A stretch of 64,000 bases of DNA from Zymoseptoria tritici IPO323 (taxonomy: Eukaryota > Ascomycota > Dothideomycetes > Mycosphaerellales > Mycosphaerellaceae): positions 3,658,001-3,722,000 of the forward strand of contig NC_018217.1 of assembly GCF_000219625.1 (NCBI RefSeq). The letters run 5' to 3'. The position numbers were made by a program, and so were the translations under genes. The notes below the pieces were generated by a model, which worked only from the letters and a program-made list of their open reading frames with translations, was not told the DNA's origin and did not search any database. Shown one piece after another: positions 43,281-53,450 of this stretch (positions are counted from its first letter, which is position 1; the number at the start of each line of letters is the position of its first letter).

Positions 43281-46200
43281 AACACTCTCTACGGATTTTC
43301 CACGTCAATCTTAACTGATCTATCGAGGCTACAGAGTCGACCTTAGACGTCGCGGTTAAGCAGAAAGCCGACCTTCTACTAGTCCAGGAACCGTGGACTA
43401 TAGAAGACCCGATAACAGGCTACAAAGAGACAAGATCTATCGCACACCGGGAGTACAACCAGCTATTCCCAACGACTACGGATTCCACGATCCGGCCAAG
43501 GACAATGCTATATATTAGCACAAGACTCAACGTCAATATCTCTCCTATTTTATTAGACGACAGCGACATACTTTCCTTTGTTATTTCAGACAAGAGGGGC
43601 AACAAGATCCAGATAGTTAATCTCTACAACGAGAAAGACCTTCGAGATACCGAGAACCCGCAAAACCGACGAACAACAGAGAGAAGCCTCTACTCTCTAC
43701 GCAACACGTTCCTTCCAAACACTCTACTAGTAGGAGACTTTAACCTTAGACACCCGTCCTAGGATCCGAGGGGAAAGGATACTACTAGTGCCCGCGAATT
43801 TATAGAGTGGATAGAAGACCAGGGCTTTACTCTACGTAATACGATAGGTGTCGGGACCTTCTATAGGCCGCACCTAGACGCAGAGTCGGTCCTAGACCTG
43901 ACGTTTACAAGAGGATCCTTATCTACGAAAGAAATCGACTGGAGAACGATTCCGACAGGCTCAGATCATAAGGCTATATCTATAGACCTTATTGGCGCGC
44001 AAGATCGAGCCTAACAGAAGAAAGTAGTTCTAGATATAGCTTCCGCGGATTGGGAACTGTTTACAGATCTCCTAATAAGCAAGGCGACGTCTATTGACTA
44101 TACGAACTCCCTCGACGACATCGCAGACTCCTTTACCTCGTGTATTACCGAATCGATGCGGGGAGCAATCCCAGAGAAAGTAGTACACGCCTGCGCAAAA
44201 CCTTGGTGGAACAGAGAGCTACGCACGCTACGCCGCACAATGTCTAGAACATATAGACAGACCTTTACCTGCGGACGCATGCCGACGCTAGACGAGAAAG
44301 AGGCGTATACGAAAGCGAGAAACGAGTACTTCCAAGCTATTAAAACAGCTAAGAAGAACCACTAGAACGCTTTCCTCGAAAAAGAAGACTCGAAATCTAT
44401 CTTTAAAGCTATGTCCTATACTAGGAATAGCAGCCGAAGACAGATACCTACGATAAACAACAAAGATTCTTTCGAGGGGAAATGTAAGGCCTTCTCCGAA
44501 GCCTTATTTCCGCGCCCTCCTGCCGAGGAACCTCTACCTAGCCGTTAGGAAGCGTATACAGCCGGGGATTGGGGCTGGACTACGCTAACCGAAGAGGAAC
44601 TCGCTGCCGCCTGTAGTACGAAGATAGTAAAAGGAAAAACGCCGGGCCCAGACGGTATTACGCAAGCTATTATTAGTAAAGCGTACGGCGCTATTCCTAT
44701 TACCTTTCTACGTATATATAGGAGGCTACTCGACGAAGGACACCACCCCCGATGCTGGAAAGTTGCGACAGGCGCAGTTCTAGCAAAGCCGGGAAAACTA
44801 GACTATTCGGTCCCTAAGGCCTACCGAGTTATCTCTCTCCTAAACTGCCTCGGTAAGATTAGTGAGAGAATACTCGCGAAACGCCTAGGGATTATCGCAG
44901 AGACGAAGCCCCTTCTACACGACTCGCAGTTAGGAGGGCGAAAGAAGAAATCGGCTATTAATACGGTGCTTCTCTTAACGAACGAAATCGAGGAGAATCG
45001 AAGAAAGAAAAAGAAGACTTCGGTTATCTTCCTCGACGTAAGAGGAGCATACGACCACGTTGCAAAGAACCGACTATTAAGAATAATGATCCAGTTAAGG
45101 CTTCCGCATAGCCTTATACGTTGGGTTCAGTCGTTTATAAGCAATAGACGCCTACGAATAGCATTCGACGGACAGATACAGGAATTCCAGGACGTAGAGA
45201 TCGGCGTTCCGCAAGGCAGCCCGATGTCTCCTATCCTCTTTCTTATCTATACGCGCGACATATTCTTCTCGCTACAAGGAGTTACTCCTAGTTCCTACGT
45301 CGACGACATTAGACTATCTACCTCGTCTACGTCCCTTAAGAAGAACTCTAAGGTACTAGAACGTGAGGCAAGAAGGCTAATAGACCTAGGAAAGAAGAAC
45401 TCGATTGCTTTCGACCTAGCAAAGACAGACCTAGTACACTTCTCGAAAGGGAAAGGGTCCGATTACCCGGTAATTCTTCCAAACGGCGATATTGTTCGCC
45501 CGGCAAAGAAAGCGATAAAGTAGCTTAGGATTTGGCTAGACGCCGGTCTTACCTTTAAGGAGCACATTGCAATAAGATCGGCACAAGCACAAGCAGCATT
45601 CTATCGATTAGAAAGACTAGCAAATACCGAACGCGGTCTATCTTCTATATCGTTAAGAAAGATCTACCTAGCCTGCGTTACTACAATAGCAGACTACGGG
45701 GCCCCGGTTTGGTAGCGGTCGAAAAAGAGCATAAAACCTCTAGTATCTCTACAAAGTAAAGCTTGTAGAAAGATCCTAGGCGTTTTCCGTACCGCCCCAA
45801 ACGTCCCGTCCGAAGTAGAGTCAAATCTCTTCCCCCCGGATCTACGCCTAGAGAGGCAGTCAATTTTATACTCTCTACGCGCAGCAAAGCTACCCGAAAA
45901 CCACCCCGTAAGACTCGCTATCCAAAGCGCGCCTTCGGATACGCGAGAAGTCCAACACGAGGACTCGAGAGAGATACTCCCGCAAAAACGACAGAGAACA
46001 CAGATATAACTACTCTGTTATCGACTCCGACAATACAAGCATTTCGTAGAACACGAGAGGGCTAACTACGCAAAAGACGATCTCTTTAGCGTCTAGAAAA
46101 CCCGATACGAAATAGCAAGACAACGGGAGATTAATAAGGTACCTAGGAATACAAATAGCTACCTTAGTCGATTTCCATGGAGCTCGCCAGGAAAACACAG

Positions 46201-46519
46201 AATAGGAGGAAGACGCGCTTTAACTAGTGCCTTCTATACTATCCTATTAGGACACGGATACCTAAAGTCCTATCTCTATCGCTTTGGACACGTAACGACG
46301 CCAGACTGCCCTTGCGGACGACGAGAAACAGCAGAACACCTCGTATGTAGCTGCCCTATCTACGATGCATTTAGGCCACTACCGCTACGACAAGCACAAT
46401 CTCTACTAGAAATAGTAGAAGATAAGGAACTCCGGAAACACCTTACTACCTTTCTCTCGGACACAAAGATTGCTTCTAGGTCCTGGCACCTAGCAAGAGG
46501 CGAAGACGAGACCGTCTAG
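43274..46519 (+). pseudogene. LINE copy 2 ORF2, endonuclease-reverse transcriptase with nine premature stops
   Basis: One continuous frame of 1081 codons interrupted only by stop codons starting at 43316, 43760, 44012, 44363, 44546, 45521, 45713, 46007 and 46094. APE-type endonuclease motifs: LLVQEPW, LLVGDFNLRHPS, TGSDHKAISIDL. RT motifs: SVIFLDVRGAYDHV, GVPQGSPMSPILFLIY and catalytic YVDD. A C-terminal Cys/His motif CPCGRRETAEHLVCSCP follows. RNase H was not recognised. All nine stops also occur in copy 1. Confidence 0.9.
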
Positions 46520-46734
46520 CCTACACTCCTTTTACTTTTCCTTATTTGTCTTTCTTTAAAGTCCTTCGATACTAGCTGGCTACTATCCTAGGCACGGGTC
46601 TTTCCCTAAGGTCAAGAGATACGAGAGAACAACGATTGTACATAGATAGACTGCTGTCGCGAGACAGCCGTCCTACATAGTCATAGACTCCTACAGGACG
46701 TAAATGGAACAAACAAACAAACAAACAAACAAAC

Positions 46735-46748
46735 AAGCGTCTTTAACA
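46735..46748 (+). repeat. Target-site duplication of LINE copy 2, right
   Basis: Exact copy of 41134-41147. Confidence 0.92.
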
Positions 46749-47430
46749 CCCTCTTAACCGGCGTAAGGCTATCTAGTTGTTTAAGGCGAATGGTATACTA
46801 TGCGTTATATATGTCCTTTAAGAGCGGCGGCGTGTCCTTCTCGTCGCTAGTGTTAAACTTCTTCTTATACTAGTATCTTAGTTCCTTCGTAGTAATACTA
46901 GCCTTACGAGCAGTGCGAAGAAACTTAAGTATCTTAGGTCTACAAGAACGACGGCGGTGTAATAGTAGTCTAATAGCCTTACTAGGGGGGTAGTTGTAGC
47001 AAGGCTTCTTTCTAAGGGATATCTTCTACGACGACTCGTCTACTATTGCTACCGTTACCGACATAGTGTAGCCGCTCTTCTTCGAGGAGGTGTTCCTGCG
47101 TACAATAGCGACTCTACGGGCATCTAATCCCTTCCTTCTTTTAACTATATTATAGTTATCCTTCCCCTTCGCACAGATAAACCGCTAAGTAATAACAACA
47201 CCCTTCTTTAGGCATAGACCGCTACTATAGATAGGCTCCTAGCTAGTCTCCTTGCTATGCTAATAGAGCTATGCCTTAGTAGCTTCTTTTAATAGAAATC
47301 TTAGTCCTTTAACGACCGGCGGAGCAACAACATCGAAGTAAGAGCGGTAACGGTGGCCGCCGTATAAGAAGGCGCTCTTATTAATATAAATCGCCGCGCC
47401 GGCTAATCTATTACTTCTTCCTTAAATACT

Positions 47431-47500
47431 ACCGACCGCCGCGCCTTTAACAACACCACCGACCGCCGCGCCTTTAACAACACTACCGACCGCCGCGCCG
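47431..47500. repeat. 27-bp tandem repeat, about 2.6 units
   Basis: ACCGACCGCCGCGCC blocks begin at 47431, 47458 and 47485. On the minus strand the unit codes nine residues (GAAVGSVVK type) in frame with the MULE transposase N-terminus. Confidence 0.85.
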
Positions 47501-47895
47501 GTAGTATTATCTACCGCTCTATTGTTATCCGGCTAACTAAGAGCGTTGTAGAATCCCCTTAAACGCCTTCGTTCCTTACGCTCCTTACGCTCCTTTAACA
47601 CCTCTTCCTTCTCCTATAGCTCTAGTCTATCGAACTCGTCCTACGGCATGTTACCATCGTCCTTATCCTTATTATCTTTATTAAGAAACGCGCGTTCGTA
47701 GGTGGACGGCGGCGCCGCAGTAGCAGCTATAGCGGTAGAGCTAGCAGTAGCGGCGGATACAGCGGAAACAACAGGAGCATAGTATACTACGGCGACGACG
47801 AGGGCACGGGAGGGCGATCAAAAACAGTCTATTATCACTGCAAAAACAGGTAAGGAACGCGACACGCGTGGACGCGATTCCCGCGCACGTGACCG

Positions 47896-47936
47896 CCCCC
47901 ACGCACCGTTTAACGAATGGTCACGCACCAAATAGC
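47896..47936 (-). repeat. Right terminal inverted repeat of the MULE, 41 bp
   Basis: Exact reverse complement of 38855-38895. Confidence 0.95.
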
Positions 47937-48248
47937 ACTTGGGCGGTCAACGGTTCCACATCCTGGTCTGATCACGGTCTGGACACCTGACGCCCTTGAT
48001 CCCAGGCAAGCAAGCATCTACATCCCGCTTCTTCGCTGCGACTTATAAGCATGCGCTCTCCAGCAAGGCATCCTCCATTAATATGTCCCGTGGTAGTCCG
48101 AGTGGACCGCCACACTCTTCTCAAATCGCCCCTGCCACATCGCGACGGAACTTCCTCCTCGCCTTCGGGGGAATGCCTCCGTTGTCCCTACAGCATGGCG
48201 CCATCGCATCAGTCACATCGAGTCCGTCCATCGAATCCCAGGTCCAAC
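47937..48248. other. Unique DNA between MULE and SSP2
   Basis: 312 bp between the MULE end and the 3' end of SSP2. No feature seen. Confidence 0.45.
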
Positions 48249-48737
48249 TCACGTCACGCATTTATTAATGTTCGGATCCTCCGTATAAGTGCAGTACGAA
48301 GGCGGCGGACACCACCATCCGTTATGGCGGCCTTCGCAGCGCCCTGTTCCACGGGGCGAGGGTTAGTACAGATAGACGGACCCGTGTAGCGAGCCGGCGA
48401 AAGCCTCAAAGGGAGTGAGGGAAGTAGGAGCCAAGGGTGTACGTACACCGACAAAACGCATCCACGCATTCAAAACGGACCGCAGCAGCGGGTCCAGCGA
48501 CAGAATCCTGTTTCGTTTCGTGGGAGGATATCAGTGATTTTCTGGAAGAGAGAATGGTCTCGGTCAGGCATCAGGCATTGGAGCGGTCGGGTGTTCATTA
48601 CCTCCTTCCGGTTTCACGCACGCTGGACGGTCGCTGTACTTGGACTCCTCCAATTCCTCACTGCGGACGAGGGTGATTGCGAGGGCGAGGGTGAGAGTGA
48701 GGAGGGTGGATGTGGATGTGGATGTGGGGGATCTCAT
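48249..48737 (-). pseudogene. SSP2, frameshifted paralogue of SSP1
   Basis: Exons 48602-48737, 48447-48507 and 48249-48343 correspond one to one to SSP1. A signal peptide is present (MRSPTSTSTSTLLTLTLALA, then ITLVRS). The shared core CVKPEG, RWTRCCGP and the last exon WRCEGRHNGWWCPPPSYC...KCVT are clear. Exon 2 is 61 nt against 63 in SSP1: one codon lost, and one extra base after the RCCGP codons, so the frame meets TGA just past CCGPF; exons 2 and 3 are then out of phase. Total spliced length is 292 nt, not a multiple of three, and no alternative splice site I tried repairs it. A recent pseudogene, a truncated product of about 58 aa, or a sequence error. Confidence 0.75.
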
Positions 48738-49204
48738 GGTTAGGTTCTTTCGATGGGAGGACAGGAAGAGGAGATCGGAGTATGAGCGAGGAGGAGAAGG
48801 AGATGGCAGTGACCTGATGTCTTCTTACCTTGATATCGGGTTCGTGTATCTGCCTCGTGAACAATCTGCCGGCTCGGGGATTCCTCGTGCTTGGTTCACC
48901 TCCTGGTCAACATGGGGAGTAATCCTAGGCAAGGTTCGGAGGCGGCTGGCTATTCTTTTACAACCACCGAAGTGTGAGCGGTCATATCCTAGCGGGGCCA
49001 CATGGTTGGAACGTGAACTCATCGAACATGCACCGCTGGCCTCACGTCAACAATTCAGTTCCTGATACTCCTTGCGTTTTGTGTGATACTCTACGATACC
49101 ATTGTAACGACAGACACAGTCCTGTTATTCACCCATGTCGGCCAGCAACATTCCACGCACTCTCCACTTCCTGCACCTCTCTCCTCGTCGGCTCTCACAG
49201 CCAT
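48738..49204. other. Intergenic, SSP2 promoter and AA9 3' side
   Basis: 467 bp. No gene or repeat supported. Confidence 0.45.
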
Positions 49205-50484
49205 CTAGGCCGTGAACGGAACAGCGACATGTTTCGGCTTCCACGTCCAAATCGGGAGTCCAGGGAAAGGAGCGCCGGTTGGAATGGGTGCGCCGCCTGT
49301 GCCTGGAGGTGGGAAGGGAAATGGACCGCCAGTGGGCATGGTGGGAGGAAAGCCGGGTAATGGTCCTCCGGTGGGAAGAACGCCGCCTGGCATGGTCGGA
49401 GCAGGGACATCAGTACCGCCTGGCATAGTCGGAACAGGAACGTCGGTACCACCTGGCATGGTCGGAGCGACAGTCGGCAACGGGACCTCACCAGCATCGG
49501 TGCTGCTAGGCATCATCGGAGGGAAAGGCGGTACAGACCCGTCGCCACCACCAGGCGCCGTGCCATTCCCACCATCACCACCGCTAACGATTTGACGGGT
49601 ATTGGTCTTGCCGCCTGCAGCCTTGTAGAGAGCCGGACCCGGGATCTTGTAGCTCGAGAGTGTCTGGTAGATATTGATGAGGATGCTCGGGTCGTTGGCT
49701 TTGTACAGCGCTGTGCCGACTGCGCATGACGCGCCGCCACCATTGCAGGGGTCCACGGTGCCGGAGCCGGAGACTTTGACGTTGAAGCCTGTGTTGCAAG
49801 TCAGATCATGTTTCGGGTATTTGGGAACAGGAAGGATGATTTACATTGAGGATAGTTCTGAGCACCGTCTTGCTGGCCAGCAGAGTGAAGAGCGATGATC
49901 TCGTGGCGGACGACGTAGTTGCCCGCTTTGAGGGTCGATGGAACCGTGACTGAGTCGACCAAGTTGTTGGCGAGGAGCTGGTCAGTGACCCAAGTGCCAG
50001 GGTTGGAGCCGCTGACGAGGCCGCCTTCCTTGACTTTGAACCACTGCAATTTGGTCTTGTCGACTGAGGGAAAGTCGCCGCCAACGGCAGCCATGTAGGT
50101 GATGACGGGACCGTGATGACTGTCTGGCCAGGTGTTCTGCGGCATACATCAGCATTCGTTGCAGAAAGGCAGTATTGCACGACGCACCCATTTGATATCC
50201 ATCTTCCCACCAGCACTGACAGGAACGGGAGTTCCACCAACGGTCGCGCTCTTGTGACAGACGATGTCTGCATTGGTGTACGCGCTGGGCGAGACGAATC
50301 CATTGTCCTGGTTCTTGGCGTACCAGCCAGCTCGGTCCGGTTTGCTCTGCTGGTAGAACCATTCAGGAGAGGTTCCGACGTAGGACTTTCCGTTGACGGC
50401 GACGGACTCGATGTAGCCGTGAGCTGAGACGAGAGGGAGGGCTGCGAAGGCTGCGATGGCAGCGATGTTGGTAAAGGAACGCAT
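49205..50484 (-). CDS. Secreted AA9 lytic polysaccharide monooxygenase with Pro/Gly-rich tail
   Basis: Exons 50188-50484, 49845-50136 and 49205-49788; 390 aa. The 21-residue signal peptide ends LVSA, leaving His as residue 1 of the mature enzyme (HGYIESV), the N-terminal arm of the copper histidine brace. The second brace His is in [12 protein letters not shown], and the axial region is [21 protein letters not shown]. The intron before [10 protein letters not shown] uses CAACACAG. After the catalytic domain (about 230 aa) comes a low-complexity tail with TMPGGTDVP repeats and PFPFPPPG, ending [13 protein letters not shown], and no CBM1. AA9 enzymes cleave cellulose or related glucans oxidatively; regioselectivity cannot be read by eye. 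Confidence 0.92.
49390..49472. repeat. In-frame tandem repeats in the AA9 tail
   Basis: Near-identical units coding [11 protein letters not shown] / [11 protein letters not shown] on the minus strand, spaced by 33-36 bp. Low-complexity linker of the LPMO. Confidence 0.7.
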
Positions 50485-51290
50485 GTTGAGGGATGGAGTG
50501 ATGGTGGCCTCGGGTGAGGAACAGAACGAAAGAGTGAGAGAAGGTGGCGCTCGCTTGAGAACGGGGATGGAACGAGTGAGACTGTGCTCAAGAGCTGCTT
50601 GGAATCATTTTTGTGATTTACCTGCGAGCGGGAAGATCTAGATATACCTTCTCGAGGAAAGAAGGCATCACGGCGTCGAAACGATGGTGTGTCGTCTATA
50701 CGACTTTTCGGCGGCAGGTTGATATTGGACATCATCCGATTTCCAGAGATGGCGGTTCATGCAGCGAGGCAGACATAGCCGTGGTGCAAGATGGAGACGT
50801 TCCGCAAGAACAGACCATTCGCTTAGGGAGCATGCAGCGTGCCGGCCAGACAGCGACGGCGATACGCTCAAGACTCTCTCATGCACCACATTACCTCCCA
50901 CACGGACCCAGCTGATATTGCAGCGATTCAATCCATCTCCAGTTGTGGTGGTGCGTATCAGCGCCAAGAGATGCAGATTGGGTCGCTTGTCGGCTGAAAC
51001 TCCTTTCGAAACGAATGCGCATGTCCTTGATGTGGTTTGGCGGCCTGGTCTGCAAGCCACGTAGCCACGCGAGATTGCCGCACGAGCCCGCTTTATACAT
51101 GTGTGGCAGGTCCAGCAGCGGTCTTGCCAGCGAGTAGAGATCTGGCCCCATATGCATGTGGTGGCTCTGACATGTAGAGCTCTGGCCGTGGTTGCTGTCT
51201 CAGATATGCCCAAGCAGTAATATACTCCAGGATGATGTTGTGCGCTCGAATCCGCGATCAAAGCGAAACTCCTCCACATTGCAATCCACC
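50485..51290. other. Intergenic, AA9 promoter side
   Basis: 806 bp upstream of the AA9 start and downstream of SNRNP27. ORFs of up to about 200 codons on the minus strand lack motifs. Nothing else seen. Confidence 0.45.
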
Positions 51291-51906
51291 TCAAGGCAGC
51301 GCATCGAGCGGCCTATTGAACCCACCCACTCTGTTCATGTACTGGCGGTACTCGGCCTTCTTGTTCTTGTGCACGCCGTAGTTCTTGTCATTCCCGGGCA
51401 CTTTCGTATTCTGCGTGGTGCGGAAGGCTTTGAATCCCATCACTCGTGCCATCTCCGCTTCTGAGTCTTCATCCTCGAAAGGTCCGTCCATCTTCGTATC
51501 CTCGTCTTTGATCTCGCGTGGACCTCTCCTCGGGGCTGCAGTATTCTGTCTGCCATCAAAGGGCTCTCGCGGAGGTCCCTTGAAACCTGGTCCTCGTGGT
51601 GGTGCGCCGCCTGCTGCGGACAGTCTACGGGGCGGCTCGCGGCCTTGGTCTGAGCGTTGTGGTGGTCCTCCAGGTCCTCGTGGCGGTGGCGGGCCTCGTG
51701 CAGGTGGTGACCGTCTTCGGTCGTCGCGGCGATCGTGTCGGGCGGGTGATCGTGATCGGTTTTGCTCTGGTTAGAAATGTTAGCTTATGCGACAATTGTG
51801 GTTTGCGACAAAGACGCTTCCTACCGAATCTCGGCTTGTGATTTCTAGTGTCTTCTCTCGGTCGTCGGTCGTCCCGTCGATCGTCTCGCCTGTAGTTGCG
51901 GTCCAT
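51291..51906 (-). CDS. SNRNP27: U4/U6.U5 small nuclear ribonucleoprotein 27 kDa subunit
   Basis: Exons 51825-51906 and 51291-51766 (58-bp intron, GTAGGA...CTAACCAG); 185 aa. The N-terminus is Arg/Asp-rich with RS/RD repeats (MDRNYRRDDRRDDRRPRED) and a Gly/Pro/Arg-rich middle. The C-terminal 45 residues are the conserved SNRNP27 domain: MARVMGFKAFRTTQNTKV, PGNDKNYGVHKNKKAEYRQ and YMNRVGGFNRPLD. Component of the tri-snRNP that helps 5' splice-site choice during spliceosome activation. The domain is nearly invariant from animals to fungi, so the call is firm. Confidence 0.93.
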
Positions 51907-52078
51907 CCTGAGGTCTGCGTTGGTGGTGAAGGAAAGTGTCGCGTGAGATTATGGTAGAAGCTCAATAAGTTCGAAGAAAGGCAGTCACCAAGTCCGGCCT
52001 GAGGCATCACTTCTTCGATGCATACATTTACACGAACAGAGGAGGCAGCATCAAACATTTTGGACAGAGACAATTCAA

Positions 52079-53184
52079 TCATATCTCGTCCTCGTCCTCG
52101 TCCCAATCATCCTCCGACCCAATATCATACAGAATCCTCCCACCATCCCCACCACCTTTCTGTGCGTCAAAGTACGGCAGAACAACTCCCTCTCGATCCC
52201 GCCTTTGCTTCTCCGTAAGACCAATTTCGAATGTCGTGTCTGCCTCGCCAGCCGTGTTCGCAGTACCATGATCTGTCTCTTCAGGTGACTTGTACTCCGC
52301 ATGATTCTCAAGCAGAGTCACAATCTCCTTTGGCCGGGTCGTAGACGTGGAAGATGCAGCTTGCACCCGAAGCGGTAGGAAGTACCACTCCCGTACACCG
52401 CGCCCACTCTTACGTCTGTGCTCCATCTCCAGTACCAGTCCGTCTATACCATTCGCTCCCAGTCCCTGCAAGACTCCTTCGACGCCTTGCTCGAGTCCGA
52501 AAACTGGCTCTGCATGACTTCGTTCTCGGGCGGCTTTTCTTGCCAAGACGTGATGTATCGAGTGCGTTGTGAAGATTGTAGTCGCCAGGTATCTCAGCAG
52601 CGTCAGAGCGGATGGTCCATATGCGTTGCGAACTCCGGAGTGTAGTGACTCAGGCACATCGGTATGGTACTGTGCCAGTATTGAGCTTGATGGACCAATG
52701 AAAGATGATAGTAGAGCCGGAAGATGAGAGCTTTCTGAAGCGGCCAATGTGTTCAGGCTATCAAAGACGATGAGTTTCTCTGTCAAGCATGTCAGCTCCT
52801 CTGTTTTGCTTGTGACTTTGGGCATCATACTCTGCTCGGGGTCCGCTTTGAGATGACTTGCGATCTCATTCTGCCATTCTCGCAAACTCTGCTTCCAGGC
52901 TCTCACAACCACATCGGCATCGCGAGGCTTTCGTAGTGTTTCCCATGAGACTAGTATTACTTTCGTATTTGACGACTGAAAATTGGTTAGCAACTGACGT
53001 GTCCGCTTGCGGTTGAAGAATATACTTTTGCTCGCTTCATGAACTCCGCCAGTAGTGGTTTGCCCGATTGCTCCAAGCTGTCGAGCACAAGTGTGAAAGG
53101 AGAGGCTGCATCGCGTTGGTTAAGGAGTTTCGATATCAGTAGAAGATTGTGTGTGCGGCGATGTTGGAGAGAAGAGGGGGCCAT
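52079..53184 (-). CDS. ELP5: Elongator complex protein 5
   Basis: Exons 53026-53184 and 52079-52975 (50-bp intron GTATAT...TTTTCAG) join as KRAK-SSNTKVILVSWETL; 351 aa from ATG 53184 (MAPSSLQHRR). The frame is open further upstream, but without family similarity. RecA-like Elp5/Iki1 fold: LLLISKLLNQRD, SPFTLVLDSLEQSGKPLLAEF, VILVSWETL, EKLIVFDSLNTLA. The C-terminus is acidic (DDWDEDEDE), typical of fungal Elp5. With Elp4 and Elp6 it forms the ring of Elongator needed for wobble-uridine modification of tRNA (mcm5U). No Walker motif is expected in this subunit. Confidence 0.88.
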
Positions 53185-53450
53185 GTTGCGAAAATGGATG
53201 AGTTGAATGTGCAAGAACGATGTTTGAAGTCGACGTTGTAAATTCGCAAATTCGACCGTGTCAAATGTTCGAAACACCACTTCTGCAACACACTGCCATG
53301 CGATGCATTCGCACTCCTTGAAGACATCTTCTGTAGTCTTAGCGTACTCATTTGCTGTAACCTCCATTTCAACCTGCCTGCCCGTGGAGACACCGTACTC
53401 AAACTTCCCATCACCATTATAACCCTAAGCAGCACCACACAAGCTCAACC

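Larger units (their letters stand above)
41146..46734 (+). mobile_element. Tad1-like LINE retrotransposon, copy 2 (full length, ORF1 intact)
   Basis: 5.59 kb with a 5' leader of about 0.95 kb, ORF1 (42102-43280), ORF2 (43274-46519) and a short 3' UTR ending in a CAAA-repeat tail. Inserted in the MULE transposase gene. Far less RIP than copy 1, with CpA sites largely kept. ORF2 holds nine in-frame stops but no frameshift. Confidence 0.93.
39720..47649 (-). pseudogene. MULE transposase relic, interrupted by LINE copy 2
   Basis: The frame can be followed from ATG 47649 to 46748, then resumes at 41145 on the far side of the LINE: PVKRVLK joins TLNDKGY without a shift. The N-terminus holds a FAR1-like DNA-binding segment (RRNTSSKKSGYTMSVTVAI). 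The catalytic MULE domain shows VDCTYKTN.YSIPL and EPSYIIHDRN, followed by the C-terminal part ending near VYNPLMRTNKRKAD. Many TAG/TAA codons stand at Trp and Gln positions, as expected from RIP. The lower bound is approximate. Confidence 0.8.
38855..47936 (-). mobile_element. Mutator-like (MULE, FAR1/Hop-type) DNA transposon split by LINE copy 2
   Basis: Perfect 41-bp inverted repeats bound 9.08 kb; removing the LINE and one target duplication leaves about 3.5 kb, close to known fungal Hop-like MULEs. The minus strand holds a MULE transposase relic. No 8-10 bp target-site duplication is visible just outside the repeats. A TA on each side (GCTA / TAGC) is part of the inverted repeat itself. 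Confidence 0.85.

Noticed and set aside
43274..46519. Stop codons in LINE ORF2 as recoding or a variant genetic code
   Set aside because: Host genes use normal stops and the codons match RIP products of Trp, Gln and Arg codons, so decay is the simpler reading.
38855..47936. Tc1/mariner element because TA flanks both inverted repeats
   Set aside because: The coding relic is clearly MULE/FAR1-like, not a Tc1 DDE, and the TA is part of the inverted repeat (GCTA/TAGC).
48447..48507. Alternative frame (DSVAGPAAAVRFECVDAFCR) as the true exon 2 of SSP2
   Set aside because: Needs a phase the only good donor of exon 1 does not supply, and loses the conserved RCCGP codons shared with SSP1.
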